A DNA stretch of 64,000 nucleotides from positions 250,583 to 314,582 of the forward strand of contig KE546971.1 in NCBI GenBank assembly GCA_000442125.1, read 5' to 3'. Source of the stretch: Opeltia flavorubescens (Eukaryota; Ascomycota; Lecanoromycetes; Teloschistales; Teloschistaceae). This document shows, one piece after another, positions 33,901 to 45,523 of the stretch (the stretch's first letter is position 1; each line of letters opens with the position of its first letter). A model generated the notes under the pieces. The model was not told where the DNA came from and did no database searches. It worked only from the letters and a program-made list of their open reading frames with translations. Position numbers and translations under genes: made by a program.

Positions 33901-35860
33901 GGTTTGGCGTCTATCCGGTTATTGTTTCAACTCCTCGATTTTATGGTCAGGGATCATGACGTGCTTGCCCTTGCTCGTGTATTAGTCTCTTTGGAAGCTC
34001 AGGTCGAAGCGCCCTTTCATCATCGTCATCACAGCCCGAGTAATCTCCCGAGTTGTTGTCGGTGTCAGTACAGTCGTCTCGATCCTGTAGCAGCGGTTCC
34101 GGGGGTCGCTCAGTGGTCTGCTCAAGACCCTTGCGTACTACCTCCTCCGTAGTGGGGACGATCTCCTGATCGTTGGGCGGCTAAAGTACCGTGGTGCCTT
34201 CGTAGAGCTTGTCGACGAGATGTTCCCTAATAGGAGCTGTTAAAGGTTTGCGGGGGTCTCGACTGCTTATAACTGTATAGTCCTAAGTTATACCCTTCGT
34301 GGCTATGGTCAAGGTATTAGGGGTGACTTCGATTCTTGTATTCTATTCATCGAGGGATAGCCTTATATCTTCATCTTCGCTTGCGGAATCGTCTGGCGTC
34401 TCGGCTTGCTTAAAGCGCTCGAGTTCTTCGTTAATATCATCACCTGATAATATAGTCGATATTAGAATACGTGAGCGCGTTTGAATCTTGTCTTACTCTG
34501 TAATATAAGTAGGGGTGATGGCGAAATCGCGCTGCGGTCTTTCTGACTTGTTCTTGCTCTTCTATTAGGTATCCTGGCGCTATGCGTGCCTGAATATAAA
34601 GGACGCCCGGTTCTAGTCTTTGATTGTGTACCCTAGAACCTTAGGCGCCTGAGAATTGCGGGCCTGATTAAGGGTAATCTCGTCGAAAATCTCTAGTAAC
34701 ATCTAGGTATAACGAATGTGCTACAGATATCCCGGATCGTCTGAGTTGATCCCCTCGCAGTTCTAGTGGTGAACCAGTCTCTACTAAGCACTGGATGGGT
34801 CCTAAAGACTTGGTGTACCTTAGATAGCGTCTATTTAGTTTAGCCGTTTCCACCCGTAACGCTGCAGCCGTCGTGCTTTGAATTGATCAAGGTTGTGATA
34901 AGCCCCGCTAAGTCGTTATGAAGCCTAGGTAATCCGCGAGGAGTCGTTGGCTGGGTTCGAGGTCGACCTCTACTATATACACACCCTCCGGGTTGCTTTT
35001 GGCAGCCTTATCCTTGCGCTCCTGGAGGAAAACCTTGGGGGGCTTCTGGGGCGCGCGATTCACTCGCTTTTTTAGCTGCATTTCGGTCTTAGAGTCCGTG
35101 GCGGCTGGTCGCTTCCCGGATTACTTCTCGACTCCTACTTCCGAACTTGGTCTGAACGTCTTCAGCGGCGATATTAGACTAGGTATCTAAGTCTCTTTCG
35201 ATTTGTAGAGCGAAATAATGTGGCGAACCATCTAGTAGCGGCTAGCTTGAAGGGATGGCTTGAAGCATTAAAGGGTAACCGCCTCCCGATAGGGTAGTGG
35301 CTACACATCATACCTCGAGCAAACAGTCTGCTAGATGTCCTGTGACTATCCCTAAGGGAATGGTTGTCATATCCATATTAGGCTCCAAGATAAGTATATT
35401 GGTGGAGGTTAAAGTCTTTAAGGGATGACTCAGAGCTGGCTTTCGACCTAGCAAGTTAGCCCCTTCAGGTATGTGTGTGTAAAGGCAATTGTCGGGGTCT
35501 CTAAAATATCTGTTTTTATCACCGAACGCTTTGGTTGCTCTCTCGTTGTTCGCTTTTAGGCCCGCTTTCCTTTCGAATTTTGCGATAGGGTTGTATGGTT
35601 TATCCCAGCGCTGTCTGGTAGGATTAATCTTATTGGCGGGAATTCTCTTAATGTTATTCTTGACCGTTCGGCGTTCAATGATAGGTGTATCTTGACGCAT
35701 AAGGGCCTGGTGCTAATGGTGTGTCTCCCAGAAAATTTATGGTGAGGATCTCGTTGATAAACAGAGATATATATGTCAAAGTGCTCAACCATCAGGAAAA
35801 GTCGTAATCCATTCCAGAAAGAAGCAGAACAAATATCCACCAACGTACAAAACAAAATCA
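33901..35860 (-). other. GC-richer block of degenerate coding sequence, likely a mobile-element relic
   Basis: This ~2-kb block is visibly richer in GC than its flanks. Its minus strand reads as interrupted but protein-like sequence, including an acidic DDDD-rich patch near 34020-34060, REHLVDKLYEGTTVL near 34200, and a 130-codon frame at 35308-35700 with Lys/Arg-rich sequence. It is broken throughout. I cannot assign it to a transposon class; no terminal repeats were found by eye. Confidence 0.35.
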
Positions 35861-36179
35861 TACGTTGCCGCTGCTTAAATATGCTGCACCAGATGAGCCA
35901 TGAATTCTTCAGCCAGGATTAGCTCTGTTATGCCGTTATCGTCTCGAAAGACTCAAATGTGGTCGATACCACGCGGTTGGGGCATTGGGAAGAGCTTTTT
36001 TGAGGGTTTTGAATCTCACAACAGCATTGTCGTGGTAGATTAAATGAGGAGATAATCAATAAACCTGTCCATATTCAGCGACCCATGCCATTCCCATGAT
36101 AAGTCTCATGCATGAAAGCGTCTCGCCGAAAAAGCTTGCCGCATCCAAATTCACTCATCAAAAGCAGACAGCTTGATGT

Positions 36180-36617
36180 CTATAGTATCCGGATTATGGC
36201 ATTGTATAAAGTCTTCGAAATAAGGTGAGTGAGTTTCTCACGATTCAAGAAATGCACCAGCCTATATTTCTCAGAGAGGCCAGTATTCGAAGTGTGAGGT
36301 AAGTGGTAAGGAATATTTTTATTTTCCATATATAATGTTTGCCCGTGTGGATATTCTGCCGTGTTTTTGGCCATGTTCATCGTCTCCAAATTGAGATCGT
36401 TCTGCCACACCCAGTTCGCCATGCCTAGAATGATGTTGTACTGGGTGTGGAAGGCACGTTTCAAAGCCGTTGCTTTTGCAAGCAAGACTTCTTGATCCCC
36501 GGAAATCTCAGAAAGTCGAAGCAAGTTCTCGAGATTCGGTACCTCTAAGTCGAGTGGTATATTAAGATCTGGATGTGCTTGAGTTTTGCTTGATGCAAGG
36601 ATTGCATCAATATCCAT
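36180..36617 (-). CDS. Isolated 145-codon ORF, hypothetical
   Basis: Starts at an ATG at 36617 (MDIDAILASSKTQ) and reads through protein-like helical sequence (VPNLENLLRLSEISGDQEV, then LLAKATALKRAFHTQYN) to a stop at 36180. It has an even residue mix, unlike the neighbouring random frames. No domain, signal peptide or membrane helix is seen. It might be a small real gene or a surviving exon in a decayed region. No splice partner was found. Confidence 0.35.
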   Translation of the reverse strand: MDIDAILASSKTQAHPDLNIPLDLEVPNLENLLRLSEISGDQEVLLAKATALKRAFHTQYNIILGMANWVWQNDLNLETMNMAKNTAEYPHGQTLYMENKNIPYHLPHTSNTGLSEKYRLVHFLNREKLTHLISKTLYNAIIRIL

Positions 36618-37247
36618 TTTCCCAGAAGCTCCATCTCCATCCGCATTCAATCCTTCTTAACTATTTACATTCAGTTGTTTTTATAAATTGAGCAGTATAT
36701 TGTTCCACATCACCTTTGTTCTGCCTGCGACCACAGATGTGGTAATCACCGTGACAGTGGTATGAACTCTCCGAGCGTTAGCTTCATGAATTGAATTGAT
36801 GGTTTTACAGCTTCAGACTTAAATGATGAACCTTGATATCCGCTAGACTTAGATTATATATAAGATAAGTCTAATCAAAATGAAGACCGAGAGGAGCCAG
36901 AGGCCGATCAAGGGTCGCCTCCTCGAACAAGTTGTCGGAGTCAATGAACATGGTATGCTCCACGAGCTTAATCTGATACTTATTGGTCTTGGTAACAATG
37001 GTGGTATCTATGATTGATCAAGTGATAGCCGGTAGCTGTCTTTCGGTGACTCATTCCACTCATCACTTACGCCACCTGAGAATACGTGTGACTTCAAGGG
37101 GTATGTGTATCAATAGGGTTGAATCGACGAGAAAATAATAGGAAAAGCCTAGGCTCGTTTTCTATGGAAAATGTCATTATTAGATCATATGTTTGATAAG
37201 TGAAGATCGTGAGAAATCGGTGGGCTTCCTAACTGATGCTCGGTGAT

Positions 37248-38010
37248 GACGTCGAAGCTTCAGCGTATTTCCGAAAAAAAGCTTGAGCCAGATGTATCTC
37301 GGAGGAGCTGACTGTTCATAAGCTCATCTTCATCAATCCTTCCGGAGGGTATACCATCGTAAACGCAAGCTGGATATTGTGCAAGGAGGCTTGACGTCTA
37401 AAAACTCTCCGTCAAAAGCTAGACCCTCTTTGCTGCTACACGCCATTTCAAAGTTTGTGTGTCTTGATATCTTCTCATCTTCATATACTTTTAATTACGC
37501 CACTGCAGAGTCTTCGAACCAAAAGGCTTGATTGAAATGATAGTGCCTCTGCAAATTTGCCACAGAGTTCTCTCCCTGTCTGTACCTGAGAAGCATTCAC
37601 TGTATCTTCGGTCACTTCATCTCCCAGTGCCTCAGCGGGATATCCAATGATGTGTAACATCCAGTACATACCGCACGGACGCTTGACCTCGAGTGCTGTC
37701 CGTCTTAAGTTGGGGCTTCCTACTTGCTGCATGCTTGGTAGAATTGGGTCGCTCTCACTTCTATCTTCTCTTTATACCACTGAAGAGAATGAAAACCAAA
37801 GGGCTGAGAGGAAAGCTAGCGCCTCTGCGCATTTTCCGCAAAGCTCCCTATGTGCCCCCAAAGTGTTTGCTGTGTCTTTTGTCATTGGATTTTTCAGTGT
37901 TTTGGGAGGATAGTTGATAACGTATGCCATCTAGCACATAGTGCATGGGTGTTTGATGGCCAGAGGTTCTCCGTCTCACGCTAGGCCTTACTCCCTGGTA
38001 TATGCCTTGA
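37248..38010 (-). repeat. Three diverged tandem copies of a ~280-bp former coding unit
   Basis: The same order of motifs recurs three times, about 37248-37430, 37500-37720 and 37768-38000. On the minus strand the second and third copies both read RELCG-K-(F/C)-AEAL and share a preceding I-x-YP block. The first copy keeps only weak traces (VYPPEGL, FRKYAEAS). Nucleotide identity is low, but protein-level similarity persists in the same frame, so the unit was once coding and duplicated in tandem before decay. Confidence 0.6.
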
Positions 38011-41000
38011 AGAACTCAATGGATCTTAGTGCCACTTCATTTTAGTGAGGCTGAATTAGGTCTCTTTCGGTACCTCTGGTTGGGCGTTGTAAGGAAGGCT
38101 CGCTGTTGCATGTCGAATCGTCCGATGGTATCTTGCCGGCGTTGTTGGTCGTTGTGCTGACTGACAAACTGGCCGATGCGCGTGTCCAAGAATGGCATTT
38201 TGGTAAACATAGGTCCAATGGTAGATGAAATTGTATATAAGGTGTAAAGATACTAGATGCTAGAGTACATTGCTCTGGATCGTCGATTATTCGATACGAG
38301 AGATGATGGGATGGAGAATCCTAGAAAAGGAGATGAGTTGACAGAGGAAAGATTTTAGGTTTATATACATTTCTGGAAGTCGAAAAACGCGGTAATTTGA
38401 GGGCATTTATGGGTGGTGCGAGCTAGAAGTAAACACTTTCTAAGGACGGTTTTCCTGTTTGAGCGAGTTATCTCCATGGGCCCTTTAGAGAGAAAGAGAA
38501 CATCACGCTTGTCCCAGTGCGACGATTCTCCCTTGGCGAATCCGAAAGGCCCCAGGAGTGAAGATGACCGTGACCATTTGTGACTGGGAACCCGAGATAG
38601 CTTCTGAAACATAATTGGCTGCAGTCAATGAAATTCCGCTGCCGAAGAATACGGCTGCCATAGACTTGGATAGCTCTGCAATCCTTTAGGCATGTAAGCC
38701 CTGGACGCCCATTCTGTCTTGCTCGATAATGGTAACGAACTTCTTTCGGTGAGTGATTTATGTATCGAAGTAACAAGAACTAATATGTTTCACTCTACAT
38801 CGGAATTGCTCGATGTTCTTTGCGAACGTTATACCATTTCTCTCGAATTTCACATCCCTGTCCTTGTAATGAATGCTTGTAGGTAGTCCAATACCTCCCA
38901 ACACTTTAAATAAAGCTAGATCAATCTAGGGAAGACGTGAAAATCCATTTCTTTAAAGGTTAATCTGACTTGATAGTGATTGCTGCATTCTTCATGTCTT
39001 CGTATCGAAGGTCCGGCTACGTGACCTCCCGACATTATAAGGATAGATAGAGATGTGCAGTGAGAAGACTTAGACTTGGTGCGGACTGCGTACGTTGGAC
39101 ATGTCATCAATTATTGCCCGCTTTCATTCTAAGGTTGGTGTCTTCGATATAGTAAGTTTCTAGCGGAGAACATAAGTAAGATTTCTGATATTCATGTGAT
39201 GATACCCCATCTCGCTTCCTCGGTCTGAATCATTAACGTGAGGAGCAATGCCCTAGAATTTCTGACGATCTATGATTGTGGTTCCAAGCTCTGTCGATAG
39301 TTTAGTGCGTTCTTTCTGTTCGTGATCAATAGCAACGAAAAGAATGCCAAAAACAGAAACTGGCAGTGGCTTCTCAAAGTCAAGTCGGACAATCTACTTG
39401 CCGGTCTCTGATCGCTTGACACTCTATGGATTTCCAAGATTTGGATCCAAGATCAGCCAAATCGCAGCTTGTGCGTTCACAGCGGAATCGTTCCCGGGAA
39501 TATGAGACCTGAGATGTAATTTTAGCCGGTGCTCTTAAATATTAAGCTGTATGGAATCTCATATTTCGGTTGTTAAACACTCACGAAAGAAGTCGTCCAC
39601 GGAAAGGCCATGGCACACAATCAATCCAGCAGGAGTTTAATGTAAGAATGTTCAGTCATGAAAGCAGGAAATGACTTCGCCAATTTCCACTATTGCTATG
39701 ACATAGCTTAAGTGATATCCGAGGAAAAAATTTAAAACCAACCAGACTGCGAAAAAGATTCATGCTAGACTGGTTCTTCGGAAATTTTATTTGCTGAATA
39801 ATCTATGAGGGATTTTGCCTGTGGATGACAAGATTCGGAATTGAGGGCGTGTGTTGTATAAAGCTGCTGAAACTCGCTTTAGTCTGAAGAGAGTATTTGT
39901 AGTATAATTTCGGATTCTCCGGACACAAAGACCTCAGTCCTGGATTTTCATTGAAAAAGGGCGAGGACCAACTTGAAAGTTGACCGATTACAACGTCCGC
40001 TGCGACTCTTTGGGCTTTGGCAGTCCTGCCCAAGCATAAGTTCGCGCCGAAAAAGTTCCAGAATCTTGGTCCTCCGTCATCATCTTGATCTCCATCTCCA
40101 TCTCTTTCTGCTTTTGCCGCCACTTACTTCGCCCATCAACCTCACCGTCCGAGCGAGGCAGACTGCTTCAGCTATCCCTACCTTTTGTAGAGATATCATC
40201 TGGGGCTGTATAGACTTGACTGTTAGAAACCCTGTAAATGAGCGATTAGACATACACAAAGCTTGTACTTGCTTTCGGAAAGTAGCAACTGCTGAGATAA
40301 CTGAATCCTAGCTGTTAAATATGCCCATTGAGGGAACCAGAGATCTTAAAGCAAACAACTCGGCATTCCAGACGAACGTGGAGAACACTCACAAAGTCTC
40401 GCTTGAGAAAAGTATCTAGCAATTTCAGACGGTCCCGTCACCTGACTTAGCGACATCTTTCTGCGAACCAGGTAACGATAAAGCCTCCCATAAGCACAGT
40501 GAATATAAATGCCGGCGTATCAGCCACCATAGGCTGGCCATCTACGCTTATAATTCCCTCTTCCTTGAGTCAACTTTTAATGGGCCTTAAAACATATTGT
40601 AATAACAGAGTGATAGGCATCATGTTGATCTATGCGCAAAAGCGGAGGTCACAGCAAGCAGCATCCGGGAATATTAATGAGGAGATGAAGTACATAAGAC
40701 CGTAGCCAAAGTACACGAGAAACCATAAGACTCGCTAGACTGTTTTGGCAATGCAGCTGCGTAATCGTGAAGTCTGGTAGCTGAGATCTGCCCGTCCTGC
40801 GATCGACTGAGCTGGGGCTTAAGTTTCTTACGGTGGCGTCATAGAGGTTCATAGACTCAAGGAAGACGTGCTTTTACCTTTCTTTCCATGGTCTGGTTTC
40901 TGTTCGAAAATTTGATGATGACTCTGAGATAAAGATGAGCCGTTCATATAGATGTAGGTATATATGGTACACTCAAGACCAGATATAGACTGTATTTCAA

Positions 41001-41517
41001 ATAGAAAAGAATACATGACAATTATCTGCTGGAAATTGCATTGAGAGAAAATCGAAGCCTAAGAAAGCATCAAGAAAGCTACTATGTTGGAAAACTGCAA
41101 TTTTCATCGGTCTTGTTCCTTTATGGATAACAAAGACACAGAATGATCCAGCCATAACCAGCCCTAAAAACTTTGACGTTGTGACGAAATGACTTGACAA
41201 ATTCATAAAGACAGACTCTCAAATTGCTTCTGCGCCACCTTCCCCCTTGACGAGCAATGGTGCACCAATGTTAAAACGAGATGGTCACGGTATTATCACC
41301 TGTCGGACTCTGTAGCGCATTCTTCGATCTCATCTCCCTTCGGTCAATGGCAAAGGAAACCTCAGACTGAGATATCGACGCCAGATCTCTCGGTATGGCA
41401 ATCGAATAATTTCATAGAGACAGACGGCAAGCCCAGAGAGAAACTTATAAGACGGTAATTCTTCTTGATAAGTATAGGACATGTCAGTTCTCCGACTTGG
41501 TCGTATCTAATGTCATC
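38011..41517. other. Gene-poor segment
   Basis: No intact gene. A minus-strand stretch at 39.8-40.3 kb has somewhat protein-like frames with a GTAAGT donor-like site near 40125, possibly a decayed exon pair. Nothing else is supportable. Confidence 0.35.
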
Positions 41518-41706
41518 TTATCCAGCCAATAAGGCATCGAAAGCGTAGGTAGTGCAGAGATGGGTCGATTCGATGCACTTGTCGACAGGCAGACAGGAAG
41601 TAATTTGTTTCGTCAATTGATCAGCTTCGAATTTTCGCAGTCCTTCAAACAAAACGCTTAAGTAAGGTGAATCCCTGGCAATTTTGGCACGCTCACTTTG
41701 AGCCAT
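41518..41706 (-). CDS. Short ORF, doubtful
   Basis: 62 codons from a true ATG (MAQSERAKIARDSPYLSVLF) with a balanced residue mix and two cysteines near the end. No family recognised; it may be a fragment. Confidence 0.2.
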   Translation of the reverse strand: MAQSERAKIARDSPYLSVLFEGLRKFEADQLTKQITSCLPVDKCIESTHLCTTYAFDALLAG

Positions 41707-44700
41707 AGAAAATCCATCTTAGAAACAGCGCAATTAAATTAGCTTCCGAAGCTGATTTGTAAAGAAGAAAGATGGACTCTACAAGTCGATGGAGGCGGCA
41801 AGGGCAAATTTCGCTCTTCTCAGCTGATTAATCTTTAACACACTGATCCAGCCAGCTCCCCATTCTCAAGGCTGCTCAATTATCCCAAAGGAAGTCTTGA
41901 AAAGTAACTTGGCTATTGTTGATCACAAACTTAATACCGTTCAGTATGGGATCGAGGTAAGGTATTCTCGCGTAGAGGCTTGTATGCTGAGGCTTGAGGA
42001 CTTGTGTCTGTTCAGGCATATTTCCTTGGATCTGTTACATTTGTGAGTACGTGCAACCATGAGACAGGAATAAAGAGCCGAACTTGTACTAGATTTGGGT
42101 AGGAATTTAGGAGAGGGAATTGATGATCTCGTGGTTGTTGTAAGTAAGTAAGTAAGAGATGGCACGGCTGAGGCATCAATTGACATACTTGACGAATAAA
42201 CAAAGTCGCTATCAAATATGTGTGCCTTAAAGGTTCCACCTTTTTTTTTGGACTCGCTTTGTTTCTTCCTGATTCCGCTACATGTTTTCTTCTAGTCACC
42301 ATGGTGCTGTGTAGTAGTAACAATGGCAGTCTTCAGGTCTATAGTAGAGTGATGTAGTGGAGAGTCACTGAATCACATTGCGGGTCCTGACTCCGTAGAG
42401 AAGGAATTTGTGCTGCCAAGTTGATATTTGAGGAGAAAGTTAGCTTCATGAAGGTAAAAGTTCTTCCTTTTAAAACTTAGGGAATTCGCATCTATCCCTG
42501 GGCACGCCTTTTTGCTATGATATCCTATAAAGTCAGCAAATAGATCACCAGGAATAACAATAGAGTCGTCAATCCATGATTCTCGGCCATATCAATAATA
42601 CCGACAGCCACCACTCCCACGGCTTTTTTCGATGCTGGAATTCGCATGCGTCCATCTGACGATATGGTGCCAGTTGTCGGAGTGGCTAGGGCACCACGAA
42701 GGCTGCCGCTTCATTGATCCAGTACCATATCAACAATGTGATGATGATGGTAATCTTGTGACGGTGAAAGATTTCTTGAAGCAGCTATCTCCATTGAGCC
42801 ATTGAAAAAATAGCGCAAGCCATGTGTCGAGAAGGTGATGTTCAGCAGTTTTAATAAAAATGAATTTTTGTGACCGCGTCGTTGCCTTGATAAAATTTAC
42901 GAGAATACTATCCGGGGGAAAGTTGCTTAATAGTCTAAACTCGATGTTTAGGCTCCACAGCTGGTATGTTCAAATGTTGCACTATCTCATCAAGCTTATA
43001 CTCCCCATAGCAGAATACGGTTCCTCTCAGTGGTGCCATCGCTTGCAATGGAGGATACGAAATCTCGTCTTGGTTGTGCAAGAGTTTTATGGTGATATCG
43101 ATCGCGGACCACTTCCGGTAGAATGTTGCGAAAGAAATCGATGGACTGGTGCTGAACTGATATATATCAATGCTGGAGACGAGTACACTGAGATGAGAAT
43201 CAACATGATGTATGATATTATGTGGAACATAGGAGACTTTCAGAGTACATTTGCAGGAGCTCGATGTTTGGAGGGAAATATACGAAAAAAGGATCAGAAA
43301 AAAGAGTATATAACGTAGGGGCGAAGAGCACAAGGCTGGCATACAAGGAAAATAAATTGCTTCGGGAAACGGCTATGAACTTGCAGGTGAAAAGGAAGAT
43401 GTAGGAACAAGTTGCGAGACGCGAGAGGGCGAAATAAAAGCCGAAGTTTGTAATCTAGGAGCGATTAGGGAGTCTATTTTATTACAAAGATACTGTCGTC
43501 ACATAAAGTCTAATATTTTGCTGACGGAGGATTGCATCATTGTACAATATTCGTGATCATTCGTAGGCAGTGAACATCAGCAATGCCTCGGTGATCTTAA
43601 CTCCCAACGCGTTCAGTCAACGATGAATGCGCAATGAAATGGACAAGTTGACAAAGATGTTCCTATCAATTCAAGTGCCCCTTTCTTGATGTCGAAGAAA
43701 TCACTCTTTGAATCTTTGAAAGGGAGCTACATGAATCTTGTTGAGCGCAAGTCGATTTCAGACTGTAAGATCGAAAGAGACATGCTCCACCATCTTTGCA
43801 TAACAACGTTCCTACGATCTCAGTTCAAAATCTACCATGAAATTTTCTCCCTGACGATAGAAGAAACTAAGTCGGTATTGTTAAATATCTGAAGCAGATT
43901 TCGTCTGTATTTGGGTGGTGACACAAGATGAAATTCACCGTACTTGGGTGGCAGATAATTTTCTGCAGTTCGGGACCGAAGAAAGCAACTGCCAATTGGT
44001 GAAAGTTCAATCTCTGCATAAGCGTAGTACTGATTGGGGAGAGCTGGTCTCCCTCGCAAACGAAAGAGCGGTAGATAATTTCGAGGTCGGAGTATGACGG
44101 AAGAAAAGATGGGAAAGGAAGTGGAAAACTATAGCAAGTGTACTAGGAGGCGGCAATGAGAACGGCACAGGACACTTGCCTCAGCGTTTTAAGATCATCA
44201 TGGAGAAGGGAGTCCAGAATGATATCTCCCTTACCGGCTTACCCGTATTGCCGACCAGTATTCTCGTGCCCTCCGTAAACCTGATCATGTCTAGCCATCA
44301 ATATGGAGTAATCAGGATGGCTAATAAGCAATGCACCAGTCTCCATCACCGCATCATTGGCTCCCCGTGACAAAAGATCGTTAGAGTTGGCTTTTGGCCC
44401 TGTCGTTGACCTGATAACCATCCCTACGTATTGCTCTATGTGTGACTCAGGATGACACGTTCGCCCTGTACCCGTCAACTTTAGCCACGGTCCAAGCACC
44501 AACGAGTTCTTACCTATATCAACCATTTTCCTTAGCGCTTGCATATTTTACCTCTCCAAAGTGCATTTTAGGAGCACGTTGACCGTTATATCCTAAGCAC
44601 TCCTGTACTGGAGTGTGGAATTGCAGCGAGCTTAATACTATCAAAGCTTCTTCTATCAACAGATCAATGCTTGGCATTGCTGATTTTTTTATGGTTATTT

Positions 44701-44730
44701 TTTGGTTCCATTCCGGGCGAAATGAAGGGG
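41707..44730. other. Gene-poor segment with overlapping opposite-strand open frames
   Basis: At 42.86-43.34 kb both strands are open for more than 130 codons. Neither reading has a recognisable domain, so I call no gene. A (GTAA)n microsatellite lies at about 42140-42155. Confidence 0.35.
42139..42155. repeat. (GTAA)n microsatellite
   Basis: Four tandem GTAA units, slightly imperfect at the edge. Confidence 0.7.
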
Positions 44731-44807
44731 GCTCGGGTAGGAAGCTAATTGGACACTCTAACTGCAGCTAAACGAGATTAGGTGTCCAATTTTACCTAGC
44801 CCGCGAG
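44731..44807. repeat. Small hairpin / inverted-repeat element
   Basis: Arms 44747-44756 (AATTGGACAC) and 44782-44791 (GTGTCCAATT) are perfect reverse complements. The complementarity extends imperfectly outward to about 44731 and 44807 through a GGG-TAGG motif. The spacer is 25 bp. It could be a MITE remnant or a transcript hairpin. Confidence 0.5.
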
Positions 44808-45523
44808 GGGGAGAACTGTAATTGCTGACGTAGTTCAAGCAGTCAAATAATTTTGCCATACTTGTTCAGAGGGCCGGCTTAGGTGAGCTTAGAACACCCT
44901 TTGAAATAGATGAAAATCAAACCGTCCTTATCAAGTGCCAAAGACTGGTGTAATGCAATGTCAACGAAGAGGCAATATACCTCCACTTCCAATTCATGCA
45001 CTCGTAGTTATTTCCGTATGATGTAGGCCAATCAGATGCAGCGCTTAGATTAGTCACACTAATCCTAAAGGGGTACTAGCGCTTAATCGACAACTTTTGG
45101 GTTATCTGGGCAAACTTATAGAGTCAATTTACACATGGACACGTTCTTTTGACAGGTATGCATGAGTGAAGTTACCCGGGAAAGGAAATCCAGTCCCACG
45201 ACATGGGACGAATAATTGACGCGATGTGTTCTGTCTCAAAGACCCTCCACGCAAGACACAATGAGCGCGCGACAAGCTTCGAGAATATTGGGATGACCAC
45301 ACCCTCAGCTGCGCCCCTAAGTGCCGACCATCCGGTACATATTCCCCAGCCTTGCGCGCTGAAACACGATGGCAGACCATCGGAGAGGGGGCGATGATCC
45401 GACATGCATGAGGCTAAAGATCAACACTTTAAGCCAATGGCAACTACTTTTTACTGACTTGAGTCCTGCTTCGATATTCTATTTCTCAAAAGATCCTGCG
45501 CCGTCTCTCACCATTCAATTCAT
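44808..45523. other. Intergenic upstream of membrane-protein gene
   Basis: The block 45.13-45.41 kb is noticeably GC-richer and open in several frames on both strands, but no reading looks like a protein. It probably contains the promoter of the next gene. Confidence 0.35.

Noticed and set aside
34950-34975. Box-B-like GGTTCGAGG sequence
   Set aside because: No T-stem pairing, acceptor stem or box A around it, so it is not a tRNA.
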